This document shows, piece after piece, positions 1-8,474 of a stretch of 64,000 nucleotides of DNA. The notes beneath the pieces were generated by a model. The model was not told where the DNA came from and ran no database searches. It saw nothing but the letters and a program-made list of their open reading frames with translations. The stretch spans positions 1 through 64,000 of the forward strand of contig CALXXZ010000007.1 of assembly GCA_944392805.1 (NCBI GenBank), read 5' to 3'. Made by a program: the position numbers and the translations under genes. The DNA is from an uncultured Clostridia bacterium (GTDB lineage: Bacteria; Bacillota; Clostridia; TANB77; CAG-508). Each line of letters starts with the position of its first letter. Position 1 is the stretch's first letter.

Positions 1-95
1 TTCGCTTGTTTGCCATACAAAAAAATAATATAATAAATTTATAAAAAAGTACTTGACAAAAATTAGATAGTCAATTTATAGGGTAAAGATAATAG

Positions 96-117
96 GAGCC
101 GAAAGGCTCTTATTTTT
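96..117 (+). terminator. Short GC-rich hairpin with T-rich tail
   Basis: GAGCC (96-100) pairs with GGCTC (105-109) across a GAAA tetraloop and is followed by TTATTTTTG, the form of a small intrinsic terminator. A TTGACA-like box lies at 53-58 with an AT-rich segment about 17 bases later, so this could be either the end of an upstream gene outside the window or a very short attenuated transcript. The rest of 1-190 shows no convincing gene. Confidence 0.45.
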
Positions 118-211
118 GTGCCTTTAAATCCTAATCACTTACAAAACTTTTCTTATTATATAAGTTATATCGTGTTCACTCTAAAAGGTTTGTTGTATTA
201 AGAATGGTGTC

Positions 212-1019
212 GTGATAGATGTTGGACAAGGAGATTCAACATTAATTGTCACACCAAAAGAAAAAGTAATTCTAATAGATGGGGGAGGAAGTCAGACATA
301 TGATGTTGGAAAAAATACAGTATTACCATATTTATTAGATAGAAGAATAAGTCAGATAGATTATTTGATGGTAAGCCATTTTGACTTTGACCATTGTCGG
401 AACATTGAATTATATAATGAAAGAAATGAAAGTAAAAAATGCGATTATAACTAAACAGGTGGAAAACTCGAATAATTTCAAAGAGTTTATTAAAACTGCA
501 AATGAGGAAAATGTTAATATTATTCTTGTAGAAGCAGGTGATAAAATACAGATAGAAAATAATCTATATTTTGATGTACTGTGGCCAAATTCAAAATACT
601 ACATCTCAGAAAATCCATTAAATAATAATTCATTAGTGTGTAAATTAATCTATAAGGAATTTTCAATGTTATTTACAGGAGATATTGAGGAGATAGCTGA
701 AAAAGAAGTTCTGAAGATATATAAAGATAAATTAAAATCAGATGTTTTAAAAGTAGCTCATCATGGTTCGAAAACATCATCTTCTAAAGAATTTTTAGAA
801 GCAGTTTCACCACAAATGGCTTTAATAGGAGTTGGAGAAAATAATAAATTTGGACATCCTAATGAAAGTACTTTGAAGAGGTTAAAAGATATTAGATGTC
901 AAATATATAGGACAGATGAAAATGGTGAGATAGTACTCAAAAGGGGACGGTCCTGTTTTGAAAGGGACGGTCCACTTTGGTGCATTTTTATGTATAAAAT
1001 TAACAAAAAAGGTAAATAA
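212..1019 (+). pseudogene. Frameshifted ComEC/Rec2-type metallo-beta-lactamase domain
   Basis: Two overlapping frames together encode one ComEC-like MBL domain. Frame one (from GTG 212) carries IDVGQGDSTLI and the metal-binding SHFDFDHC motif. After about 395-410 the similarity continues in another frame (TLNYIMKEMKVKN, then LFTGDI, VAHHGSKTSS and GVGENNKFGHP, ending near 945). A one- or two-base indel just after the DFDHC codons explains the switch. ComEC proteins normally carry a large membrane competence domain before this part; there is none here, and an in-frame stop lies at 182-184. The final residues, after ENGEIVLK, are translated from a repeat element rather than from the family. It is probably a decayed remnant of a DNA-uptake protein. 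A sequencing or assembly error in an otherwise intact soluble hydrolase cannot be excluded. Confidence 0.7.
939..987 (+). repeat. Palindromic GGGGACGGTCC repeat, copy 1
   Basis: Two GGGACGGTCC units are separated by TGTTTTGAAA and followed by a TTTGGTGCATT end. The same sequence occurs in reverse complement at 1663-1711, so the two copies bracket the BofC-like gene as inverted repeats of nearly 50 bp. This copy lies at the 3' end of the ComEC-like remnant and supplies its last codons. Confidence 0.85.
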
Positions 1020-1050
1020 TAAAACAAAAGAAAAGAGTAGGTGGTAGAAT

Positions 1051-1653
1051 ATGAATAATAAAACAATGATGATAATAGTTGCAGTTTTATTAGTAATAGC
1101 AACAATATATTCAGTATATGCAATATTTAGTAGTGATGAAGAAATAGAGGAAGAAAACAATGATAACACATATGTTTCAGAATTGGTTGAAGATGAATGT
1201 ACAGAAGAATATAAAGAAGAACAACAAAATTCAACGGCTGTTTCAACAGCAGAAGAAAAAGTTGCAACAAATTCACAACTAATATTAAAAAAATATTATG
1301 CAAAATGCGAACATACAATAAATGAATATGTAGAAATACCTGAAGAGTTAGTTAATATGACAGAAGAAGAAGTAAAACTTCAATATCCAGATTGGGAAGT
1401 AATTGGTTTTGAACCTAATAAAGTTACATTATATAAAGAATTTGATGATGTATGCGGAGAACATTTTAAATTAAGAATAGAAGAAGGAAAAGTCGTTATA
1501 TATCTAGTAAATCAAGATGGAACAGAGAGTGTATATGAGAAAACAGATATTTCTAGTGAATATTTAACTGAAACTGATCTAATAAATATGCAAGATGGAT
1601 TAGAAATTTTCGGAAAAGAAGAATTGAATAAAATAATTGAGGATTTTGAATAA
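1051..1653 (+). CDS. Membrane-anchored protein with BofC-like C-terminal domain
   Basis: This 200-aa protein has one N-terminal membrane segment (about residues 5-27), an acidic Glu/Asn-rich linker (about 29-75) and a globular C-terminal half. That half follows the pattern of the BofC C-terminal domain seen in Clostridia: EEEVKLQYPDWEV, then VTLYKE, a KVVIYLVNQDG strand and an LEIFGKEELNKIIEDFE end. In Bacillus subtilis BofC restrains forespore-to-mother-cell sigma-K signalling; the wider family in Clostridia is uncharacterised. An AGGTGG site precedes the ATG. It stands alone between inverted repeat copies, with no operon partner. Domain assignment is by pattern recognition; a sporulation role is inference, supported by spoIIID in the same window. 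Confidence 0.65.
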   Translation: MNNKTMMIIVAVLLVIATIYSVYAIFSSDEEIEEENNDNTYVSELVEDECTEEYKEEQQNSTAVSTAEEKVATNSQLILKKYYAKCEHTINEYVEIPEELVNMTEEEVKLQYPDWEVIGFEPNKVTLYKEFDDVCGEHFKLRIEEGKVVIYLVNQDGTESVYEKTDISSEYLTETDLINMQDGLEIFGKEELNKIIEDFE

Positions 1654-1662
1654 AAATACAAG

Positions 1663-1711
1663 AATGCACCAAAAAGGACCGTCCCCTTCGAAACAGGACC
1701 GTCCCTTTTGG
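1663..1711 (-). repeat. Palindromic GGACCGTCCCC repeat, copy 2 (inverted)
   Basis: Starts AATGCACC and carries two GGACCGTCCC units separated by CCTTCGAAACA. It is the reverse complement of copy 1 with a few differences. It lies between the convergent ends of the BofC-like gene and pgsA, where a hairpin could also help termination. Confidence 0.85.
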
Positions 1712-1718
1712 GAGTGTA

Positions 1719-2255
1719 TTAGTTTTTCTTAAATCTAAATTTTATACCATACATAATTAAAGAAAATATAGTAGCAAGAATAGCTAAGTAATATAAATAT
1801 AAATCAACTTTAAAAGGTAATTGTAAATTAAATTGATTTATAATTAAAGAACATACAATAGCTAAGTAGAATAGGGTTGTAGCAAGTTTTCCATACCATT
1901 TGCTATATACAACAACATCTTTTTTCTTATAAAGAATAGAAGCTGATATAATCATAACACATTCTTTTAGGAAAACGATTGCTAAAATCCACCATGGTAA
2001 AATCTTTAAAATGCTAAGAGCTAATAATAAAGCAATTTGAGTAAGTTTATCAGCTAGTGGGTCAATAAGTTTTCCAATATCAGTAATATAATTATATTTA
2101 CGAGCAATATAACCATCTAAAATATCAGTAATTGCGGAAATAGTAAAAATAATTAGAGCAGTTAAAAAGTGACCTGTAATGACTGATATAAATATAAATG
2201 GTATTAGTATAAATCGTATTATTGTTAGTATATTTGGTATATTTTCTTTTTTCAT
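1719..2255 (-). CDS. pgsA: CDP-diacylglycerol-glycerol-3-phosphate 3-phosphatidyltransferase
   Basis: PgsA makes phosphatidylglycerol phosphate from CDP-diacylglycerol and glycerol-3-phosphate in the cytoplasmic membrane, the committed step to phosphatidylglycerol and cardiolipin. The 178-aa protein has the complete CDP-alcohol phosphotransferase signature: D44, D47-G48, A51-R52, G61, D65 and D69 with the family spacing. Several hydrophobic segments and the N-terminal PNILTIIRF stretch are typical. A GGAGG site lies just upstream of the ATG. It lies downstream of clpE on the same strand, but a hairpin separates the two, so it may have its own promoter. Confidence 0.93.
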   Translation of the reverse strand: MKKENIPNILTIIRFILIPFIFISVITGHFLTALIIFTISAITDILDGYIARKYNYITDIGKLIDPLADKLTQIALLLALSILKILPWWILAIVFLKECVMIISASILYKKKDVVVYSKWYGKLATTLFYLAIVCSLIINQFNLQLPFKVDLYLYYLAILATIFSLIMYGIKFRFKKN

Positions 2256-2284
2256 TTTTTCCTCCGATTTAAAATAAGTAGTTT

Positions 2285-2319
2285 AACGAAAAGTGAGAAT
2301 TAAAAACTCTCACTTTTTT
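2285..2319 (-). terminator. Hairpin terminator between clpE and pgsA
   Basis: A perfect 10-bp stem (2289-2298 with 2308-2317) has T runs on both outer sides. Read on the minus strand it follows the clpE stop codon immediately; a bidirectional role is possible. Confidence 0.7.
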
Positions 2320-2322
2320 AAA

Positions 2323-4662
2323 CTAATTCACACTAAATTTTAAAGTGTCGTTTTCTAAACTAATCTCAATATTTTGACCTTCGAGAATTTCTCCTCTTAA
2401 AATCATTTCAGAAATTTCATCTTCTATATATCTTTGAATTGCTCTTCTTAAAGGTCTAGCACCAAATTTTAGATTTGTTCCTTTTTCTAGTATGAAATTT
2501 TTTGCGTCATCTAATACATTAATTGTTATATTTTTATCTGCTAAAGCTTTTTTAGTATCTTTTAACATTAAATCAACGATTTGTATTAATTCAGGTTTTG
2601 TTAAAGGATTGAATACAATAATTTCATCAATTCTATTTAAAAATTCAGGTCTAAATACTTGTTTTAAATTTTCTTCAATTTTATTAGTATCAAGAGTTTG
2701 TTTTCCAAATCCAATTGAATTATTATTTAAGTTTGAACCTGCATTAGATGTCATAATTATAATTGTATTTTGGAAGCTTACAGTGTTTCCTTGTGAGTCT
2801 GTAAGTTTTCCATCATCTAAAACTTGTAGAAGAATATTGAATACGTCTGGATGAGCTTTTTCAATTTCGTCTAAAAGTATTATAGAATATGGTTTTCTTT
2901 TTACTTTTTCAGTAAGTTGACCTGCATCATCATAACCAACATATCCTGGAGGTGCACCTATCAATTTTGATGTTGAGTGACTCTCCATATATTCTGACAT
3001 ATCTATACGAATTATTGAATCTTCTGAGCCGAACATTTCATATGCTAAACTTTTTGCAAGTTCTGTTTTACCAACACCAGTTGGTCCTACAAATATGAAA
3101 GATGGTGGTCTTTTTGTACTTTGTAACCCTGCACGATTTCTTCTAATAGCACGAGATACAGCACTTACAGCTTCATTTTGACCAATAATTCTTTTATGAA
3201 GATTTGTTTCAAGATTTAATAATTTTTGTGTTTCAGCTTCAGTAATTTTTTTAACAGGAATTTTAGTCCAATTTTCAATTACTTGGGCAATATCTTGAAC
3301 TGTTAGATTTTTTAGTTTTATTGTACTATTTAATTTATCAATTTCTTCAATCAATCTACATTCTCTAGTTTTTAAATCAGCTGCTTTTTGATAATCTTCT
3401 GTAGAATCAGCATGTGCAGCATCTTCTTTTTCAGCCTGAACTTTAGCAAGTTCTTGTTTTAACATTTCTAGTCTAAATAATTCTTTGTTTTCAAGATTAA
3501 TTCTTGAACATGCTTCATCAAGTATATCAATTGCTTTATCAGGTAAGAATCTATCATGAATATATTTTTCTGACATGATAACAGCTTGTTTTATAATATC
3601 ATTTGAAATTTTTACTTTATGATATTCTTCATAATATTTTTTGATTCCCTCTAAAATTGTAATAGAATCATCAATATTTGGTTCTTCAACTAATACTTGT
3701 TGAAATCTTCTTTCTAAGGCAGAATCTTTTTCTATATATTTTCTATACTCTTTTAAAGTAGTTGTACCAATCAATTGAATTTCACCACTAGATAGGGAAG
3801 GCTTTAATATATTTGCGGCATTCATAGAATGTTCGCCGTCTCCGGCACCAATAATGTTGTGAATTTCATCAATGACTAATATAATATTTCCATATTCTTT
3901 GCATTCATCTATTATACCTTTCATTCTAGCTTCAAATTGACCTCTAAATTGAGTTCCTGCTATAACTGAAGTCATATCTAATAAGTAAACTTCTTTATTT
4001 AAAAGTTTTGCAGGTACATTATTATTAGCAATTTTTATAGCTAAACCTTGGGCAATAGCTGTTTTTCCAACTCCAGGTTCACCAATTAAACATGGATTAT
4101 TTTTTGTTCTTCTGTTTAATATTTGGATTACTCTTTGAATTTCTTTATCACGGCCAATTACCATATCCAATTCATTATTTTTGGCTTTTTGTGTTAAGTT
4201 TGTTCCATATACATCTAAATATTTTTTCTTTTTATTTGTTTTTTTCTTTTCAACTTTTACTTTTTGTCTACCATTTGATTGTTCGTCATTGTTTTGTTTT
4301 TGTGCTTTTTGTGGTATAAAATTTGCAAATATTGAGCCTATTGGTATTCCAATTGGACTTTCCATATTTTCTAAATCTTCTTCATCTAAGTCTTCATCAT
4401 CTATATTTCCTAATTCATCAAGATTTTCAATTTTTAAATTAGTTGATAAATCTTTAAATAAGGATTCTAATTGTTTTGACATATTAGCCATATCTATATT
4501 ATTCATCTGTGGTGGAATATTTTGATGATTTTGTGCTTCTGGAACTTCAATTCCTCTTTTTTTAGCACAGTCATGACATAATCCTTCCATTGATGAAACA
4601 CCGTTTTCTATTTTATTAATAAAAACTGTAGCTTGATTTTTTTTGCAATCTGAACATAACAT
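2323..4662 (-). CDS. clpE: ClpE-type AAA+ unfoldase (Clp protease ATPase subunit)
   Basis: This is a Clp/Hsp100 ATPase that feeds unfolded substrates to ClpP. The N terminus is a four-cysteine zinc finger (C3, C6, C29, C32) instead of the double Clp_N repeat of ClpC, which marks ClpE. A low-complexity linker (about 40-150) leads to AAA domain 1 with Walker A GEPGVGKT (194-201) and an IDEIH Walker B. A UVR-like coiled segment (about 405-445) follows, then AAA domain 2 with GPTGVGKT near residue 525, LDEIEKAHPD, and the ClpB-type D2-small domain to residue 779. It is slightly longer than B. subtilis ClpE because of the linker. No McsA/McsB/CtsR genes adjoin it and I saw no CtsR heptad repeat at its promoter. 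Confidence 0.9.
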   Translation of the reverse strand: MLCSDCKKNQATVFINKIENGVSSMEGLCHDCAKKRGIEVPEAQNHQNIPPQMNNIDMANMSKQLESLFKDLSTNLKIENLDELGNIDDEDLDEEDLENMESPIGIPIGSIFANFIPQKAQKQNNDEQSNGRQKVKVEKKKTNKKKKYLDVYGTNLTQKAKNNELDMVIGRDKEIQRVIQILNRRTKNNPCLIGEPGVGKTAIAQGLAIKIANNNVPAKLLNKEVYLLDMTSVIAGTQFRGQFEARMKGIIDECKEYGNIILVIDEIHNIIGAGDGEHSMNAANILKPSLSSGEIQLIGTTTLKEYRKYIEKDSALERRFQQVLVEEPNIDDSITILEGIKKYYEEYHKVKISNDIIKQAVIMSEKYIHDRFLPDKAIDILDEACSRINLENKELFRLEMLKQELAKVQAEKEDAAHADSTEDYQKAADLKTRECRLIEEIDKLNSTIKLKNLTVQDIAQVIENWTKIPVKKITEAETQKLLNLETNLHKRIIGQNEAVSAVSRAIRRNRAGLQSTKRPPSFIFVGPTGVGKTELAKSLAYEMFGSEDSIIRIDMSEYMESHSTSKLIGAPPGYVGYDDAGQLTEKVKRKPYSIILLDEIEKAHPDVFNILLQVLDDGKLTDSQGNTVSFQNTIIIMTSNAGSNLNNNSIGFGKQTLDTNKIEENLKQVFRPEFLNRIDEIIVFNPLTKPELIQIVDLMLKDTKKALADKNITINVLDDAKNFILEKGTNLKFGARPLRRAIQRYIEDEISEMILRGEILEGQNIEISLENDTLKFSVN

Positions 4663-4700
4663 ATATTTAAATTCCTCTTTTCTATTTTGTAATATTATAT

Positions 4701-4729
4701 ATCATACATTAATTTTCCCATTTAGTCAA
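4701..4729 (-). promoter_or_regulatory. Promoter for clpE
   Basis: On the minus strand TTGACT and TATGAT are separated by 17 bases, about 40 bases upstream of the clpE start codon. No CtsR or CIRCE operator overlaps it. Confidence 0.65.
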
Positions 4730-4782
4730 TAGAAAATACGTTTTGAAAAATTAAAGATTTTTTAATAATGAAATTATGTCAA

Positions 4783-4811
4783 TTGCACTTTTGGAAAAAA
4801 TATGTTATAAT
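4783..4811 (+). promoter_or_regulatory. Sigma-A-type promoter for the secreted orphan gene
   Basis: TTGCAC (4783-4788) and TATAAT (4806-4811) have a 17-base spacer. The predicted leader of about 110 nt has two small hairpins: AAGGC/GCCTT, and CTAGCT/AGCTAG at 4863-4877. I could not assign the leader to a known riboswitch class. Confidence 0.78.
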
Positions 4812-4930
4812 TATTAACATAAGGCAAGTGGCCTTTTAATTATAAATTGTTCTTTTTTTTATCTAGCTAAAAGCTAGTTGAGATAGTAACTGTTAACCAT
4901 GAACACAAAATATTTTTTGGAGGAACGAAA

Positions 4931-5722
4931 ATGAAAAAAACTAGTGCAATACTTATTATTATGACTTTTTTGCTTTTGAGTGTTAATACTCAGGTAGAGG
5001 CTGCAAACATCCCTCAAGGAGAAGCAGTTGTTACTGCTACTGAAAATCAGGTACAAGATGGCAAGATAACAATGGAATTTCTTGCTCAGCTGTCATCATG
5101 GGAGGAATTGAAAAATACAGTTCTTCCGATGGCAGAGACTTACCAAAACAAAGAAGACTTCTACTGTGTAATGCTAATTAGAAGTCTTGACAAACCAATG
5201 GTATCACCGATATATCATGATGCAGAATATATCAAAATCGGTTTTGGAGGCATTAAGCTTAATGAAATCGATTATAATAGATTGATGAATAAATATCAAA
5301 CTATTATTGATATTTATAATGCATCAAAAGAAATTCAGGTTGGCTTGGAGACTAGAATTAGCGAAAGCATTTTGCAAGTATATGTCTCATCGGATAATGT
5401 ATTTTACATGGAGAATACACCAACAAAAATAGGTCAAAAAGTCTTTTTGAAGCCAGGGACAACTTATTGGGAGTCTTGCTATAATGATGGTTCTGGTAGA
5501 CAAGGAGTCGTAACAGATAACGATAATAGTATTGTTAGAGTCAACGGCGTTGCCTACTTAGACGAGAACTGGACAGTAGTAGGAAGTTACTACAAGCCAT
5601 ATAATGAGCTTGGAGAGACAGAAGTAGATATCAACACTAGCGAACGTAGAATGCTACATATTTGCACAGAAAAAAGTGAGCTTGGTTGGATATTTGCTGA
5701 AAATGCCATAGGACTCTACTAG
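4931..5722 (+). CDS. Secreted protein of unknown function, SH3-like C-terminus
   Basis: The 263-aa protein starts with a clear Sec signal peptide (hydrophobic core at about residues 5-20, probable cleavage after VEA, residues 22-24). The middle is mixed alpha/beta; the C-terminal 90 residues are rich in Gly, Tyr, Trp and short strands (KPGTTYWES, AYLDENWTVVGSYYK, LGWIFAENAIGLY) and resemble bacterial SH3 domains that bind cell wall, though I am not sure. It has its own promoter, a GGAGG site and a strong terminator, so it is monocistronic. Its codon use is less AT-biased than its neighbours (several C- and G-ending codons such as ATC, GTC and CTC), suggesting recent acquisition or special expression. 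No family name can be given. Confidence 0.75.
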   Translation: MKKTSAILIIMTFLLLSVNTQVEAANIPQGEAVVTATENQVQDGKITMEFLAQLSSWEELKNTVLPMAETYQNKEDFYCVMLIRSLDKPMVSPIYHDAEYIKIGFGGIKLNEIDYNRLMNKYQTIIDIYNASKEIQVGLETRISESILQVYVSSDNVFYMENTPTKIGQKVFLKPGTTYWESCYNDGSGRQGVVTDNDNSIVRVNGVAYLDENWTVVGSYYKPYNELGETEVDINTSERRMLHICTEKSELGWIFAENAIGLY

Positions 5723-5730
5723 AGCAATAC

Positions 5731-5765
5731 AAAAACGGCATATCGTTGATATGCCGTTTTTTGTG
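5731..5765 (+). terminator. Intrinsic terminator
   Basis: AAAAACGGCATATC and GATATGCCGTTTTTT form a long perfect stem with a T tract, directly after the secreted-protein gene. Confidence 0.92.
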
Positions 5766-5823
5766 TTAATCAAAAGTATTAAATTATATCAAGATTTTTA
5801 AAAAGGTTGAAGAAATCTTAGCT

Positions 5824-5906
5824 TGGTACCGATGGTGGGACTCGAACCCACATGGTTTCCCGCATGATTTTGAGTCATGTGCGTCTGCCAATTCCGCCAC
5901 ATCGGC
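5824..5906 (-). tRNA. tRNA-Leu (anticodon CAA)
   Basis: The minus strand folds as a class II tRNA. The acceptor strand GCCGATG pairs with CATCGGT, followed by discriminator A and an encoded CCA. The D arm contains TGGCGGAATTGGCAGACG; the anticodon stem CATGA/TCATG has loop CTCAAAA, giving anticodon CAA (codon UUG). A short variable arm follows, and the T arm has GGTTCGAGTCC. Length is 83 nt including CCA. Confidence 0.95.
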
Positions 5907-5920
5907 ATAAATACTTTTAT

Positions 5921-5949
5921 ATATTAGCACAAAAATTAAAATTTGTCCA
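5921..5949 (-). promoter_or_regulatory. Promoter for tRNA-Leu
   Basis: On the minus strand TGGACA and TAATAT are 17 bases apart, ending about 15 bases before the tRNA 5' end. Confidence 0.7.
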
Positions 5950-6018
5950 GTAAAAAATAAAAGTATTGTAAAAATAAAACAAATGTGATAATATATAGCC
6001 CATAAATGGAGGAAAAAA

Positions 6019-6645
6019 ATGAAAACAAAAGAAATAGTAGCAAAAAACATAAAATGGATAATATTATTTATATGTATATTAATAACAGTATTAATAGCAG
6101 AAGATGTAATGGAAAAAGAAATAATGGAACTAGACACAATAGGATATAAAATAATATCAGAACATCTAATATCAGAAACTATAACACCAATTGCAAAGGT
6201 CATAACGCAATTTGGAGGAGCGATATTTTTAATAACATTATCAATAATATTGTTAATAGTAATAAAAAATAAGAAAATAGGAATTTTAATATGGATAAAT
6301 TTAGCAATATCCACGATAATAAATCAGGTATTAAAAAATATAATACAAAGACCAAGACCAACAGAATTTAGAATAATAGATGAAAAAGGTTATAGTTTTC
6401 CATCAGGACATTCAATGGCAAGTATGGCATTTTATGGATTTTTAATATATTTAATTTATAAGAAAGTAAAAAATAAATATTTAAAATGGACACTAATAAG
6501 TTTATTAAGTATATTAATAATACTAATTGGTACAAGTAGAGTATATTTAGGAGTACATTATACAAGTGATGTAATAGCAGGAATTTTAATATCTACATCA
6601 TATTTGATAATGTTTACATCAATAATTAAAAAATATTTAGAATAA
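6019..6645 (+). CDS. PAP2-family membrane phosphatase
   Basis: The 208-aa integral membrane protein of about six segments carries the three acid-phosphatase/PAP2 motifs in order: KNIIQRPRP (motif 1), PSGHS (motif 2, catalytic His) and SRVYLGVHYTSDV (motif 3). Family members remove phosphate from lipid substrates such as undecaprenyl pyrophosphate or phosphatidylglycerol phosphate. A role in recycling the lipid carrier used by the surface glycan pathway is plausible but not shown. A GGAGG site precedes the ATG, and an extended -10-like TGTGATAAT is seen at 5984-5992. The next gene, pyrG, has its own promoter right after this stop codon. Confidence 0.88.
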   Translation: MKTKEIVAKNIKWIILFICILITVLIAEDVMEKEIMELDTIGYKIISEHLISETITPIAKVITQFGGAIFLITLSIILLIVIKNKKIGILIWINLAISTIINQVLKNIIQRPRPTEFRIIDEKGYSFPSGHSMASMAFYGFLIYLIYKKVKNKYLKWTLISLLSILIILIGTSRVYLGVHYTSDVIAGILISTSYLIMFTSIIKKYLE

Positions 6646-6648
6646 GTA

Positions 6649-6677
6649 TTGAAAAAATAGGAAAAACGTGATATAGT
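6649..6677 (+). promoter_or_regulatory. Promoter for pyrG
   Basis: TTGAAA (6649-6654) and TATAGT (6672-6677) with a 17-base spacer lie directly after the PAP2 stop codon and before the hairpin at 6692-6742. Confidence 0.75.
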
Positions 6678-6691
6678 AGTATATAGTTAAG

Positions 6692-6742
6692 ATAGATTAA
6701 AAAAAAACCGCTTTTGGAGTTTTTTATTTAATCTATTTTTTT
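6692..6742 (+). terminator. Terminator-like hairpin in the pyrG leader (candidate attenuator)
   Basis: ATAGATTAAA (6692-6701) pairs with TTTAATCTAT (6727-6736), and AAAAAAC (6702-6708) pairs with GTTTTTT (6719-6725); a run of T follows. It lies between the pyrG promoter and its ribosome site, so pyrG transcription must pass through it. It could end PAP2 transcripts, attenuate pyrG, or both. Confidence 0.65.
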
Positions 6743-6765
6743 ATTTTTTAGTAGGAGGAGAAAAA

Positions 6766-8367
6766 ATGAACACAAAATATGTATTTGTAACAGGAGGAGT
6801 AGTATCAGGATTAGGAAAAGGAATAACAGCTGCATCATTAGGAAGATTATTAAAAAATAGAGGATATAAAGTAACAATTCAGAAATTTGACCCATATATA
6901 AATGTAGACCCAGGAACAATGAGTCCATATGAACATGGAGAAGTATTTGTAACAGATGATGGAGCAGAAACAGACTTAGATTTAGGACATTATGAAAGGT
7001 TTATAGATGAAAACTTAACAAAAAATTCAAGTGTAACAATGGGAAAAATATATTCAAGTGTAATTGAAAAAGAAAGAAGAGGAGATTACTTAGGAAAAAC
7101 AGTACAAGTAATACCACATATAACAAATGAAATAAAAGAAAAGATTTATAGTTTTGAAGAAATGGACACAGATATAGTAATAACAGAAGTTGGTGGAACA
7201 GTAGGGGATATCGAAGGACTATCAATAATAGAAGCAATACGTCAAGTAGGGCTTGAAAAAAATCCAGAAGATGTAGTGTATATACATGTAACACTACTTC
7301 CATACATATTTGGTTCAAAAGAAATAAAATCAAAGCCAACACAACACTCTGTAAAAGAATTACAAAGTTTAGGAATAAAACCAGATATATTAGTATGTAG
7401 AACAGAACAAGATATTCCAGAAAATATTAGAGAAAAATTAGCATTATTTTGCAATGTAAGAAAAAGTAGTGTAATTCAAAATAAAACTGCAGATAACTTA
7501 TATGCTGTACCATTAATGCTAGAAGAAGAAGGACTTGCAAGAGAAGTATGTAATCATCTAAGATTAGATAAATATATACCAGATAATAGAGAATGGCAAA
7601 AGATGATTGATGATATAAGAAATATAGGAGATGAGACTGTAAATATAGCAATAGTAGGAAAATATATACAATTAGAAGACTCATATATATCAGTAATAGA
7701 AAGTTTACATCATGCAAGTTTCGTAAATAATGTAAAAGTTAATATAAAACTAATAGATTCAGAAGAAATAAATTCTGAAACAGCAAAAGAAAAATTAGCT
7801 GGATTACAAGGAATTATTGTACCGGGAGGATTCGGAAATAGAGGAATAGAAGGTAAAATAGAAACAATTAGATATGCAAGAGAAAACAAAATACCATTTT
7901 TAGGAATATGTTTAGGAATGCAAATGGCAGTTGTAGAATTTGCAAGAAATGTTTTAGGAATAAAAGATGCAAATTCAGCAGAATTTAGTGAAACAACACA
8001 AAATCCAGTAATTCATATAATGGAAGAACAAATCGGAATTGATAAAAAAGGTGGAACAATGAGATTAGGTTCATATCCTTGTATTTTAAAACAAGGAAGC
8101 TTAGCAAAAGAATTGTATGGACAAGAGAAAATAAATGAAAGACATAGACATAGATATGAATATAATAATGAATATAAAGAAAGATTAGAAGAAGCAGGAT
8201 TAATATGTTCAGGAACTTCTCCTGATGGTAAATTAGTTGAAATTGTTGAATATAGAAATCATCCATATTTTATTGCAGGTCAATTCCATCCAGAATTAAA
8301 ATCAAGACCAAATAGACCAGCACCATTATTTGTTGGATTAGTTAAAGCAGCTAAAGAAATGAAATAA
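6766..8367 (+). CDS. pyrG: CTP synthase
   Basis: PyrG converts UTP to CTP using ATP and glutamine-derived ammonia, the last step of pyrimidine nucleotide synthesis. The 533-aa length is normal. The N-terminal amidoligase domain begins with [19 protein letters not shown] (P-loop-like) and includes [10 protein letters not shown] and [11 protein letters not shown]. The C-terminal class I glutamine amidotransferase has the nucleophile elbow GICLGMQ (C382) and the partner histidine in [18 protein letters not shown] precedes the ATG at 6766. Many pyrG genes in Firmicutes are attenuated in their leader; here a terminator-like hairpin sits in that position. Confidence 0.98.
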   Translation: MNTKYVFVTGGVVSGLGKGITAASLGRLLKNRGYKVTIQKFDPYINVDPGTMSPYEHGEVFVTDDGAETDLDLGHYERFIDENLTKNSSVTMGKIYSSVIEKERRGDYLGKTVQVIPHITNEIKEKIYSFEEMDTDIVITEVGGTVGDIEGLSIIEAIRQVGLEKNPEDVVYIHVTLLPYIFGSKEIKSKPTQHSVKELQSLGIKPDILVCRTEQDIPENIREKLALFCNVRKSSVIQNKTADNLYAVPLMLEEEGLAREVCNHLRLDKYIPDNREWQKMIDDIRNIGDETVNIAIVGKYIQLEDSYISVIESLHHASFVNNVKVNIKLIDSEEINSETAKEKLAGLQGIIVPGGFGNRGIEGKIETIRYARENKIPFLGICLGMQMAVVEFARNVLGIKDANSAEFSETTQNPVIHIMEEQIGIDKKGGTMRLGSYPCILKQGSLAKELYGQEKINERHRHRYEYNNEYKERLEEAGLICSGTSPDGKLVEIVEYRNHPYFIAGQFHPELKSRPNRPAPLFVGLVKAAKEMK

Positions 8368-8382
8368 ATTTGATTAATAAAA

Positions 8383-8420
8383 GAAAAACGCTGGAGTAAT
8401 TTCAGTGTTTTTTCTTTTTT
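8383..8420 (+). terminator. Intrinsic terminator after pyrG
   Basis: GAAAAACGCTGGA pairs with TTTCAGTGTTTTTTC (G-T pairs allowed), followed by a T-rich stretch. Confidence 0.85.
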
Positions 8421-8474
8421 TATTAATAAAGTTCTAAACTAAAATTATATTGAATATAATATTCTGGAAAGAAT

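Noticed and set aside
2492..2854. Plus-strand ORF inside clpE
   Set aside because: Antisense to the conserved second AAA domain; composition follows the shadow frame.
4663..4760. CtsR operator before clpE
   Set aside because: No GGTCAAA-type tandem heptads were found; only a plain promoter is visible.
4812..4930. Known riboswitch (c-di-GMP or preQ1) in the leader of the secreted orphan gene
   Set aside because: The hairpins do not carry the conserved cores of either class, and no expression platform could be drawn.
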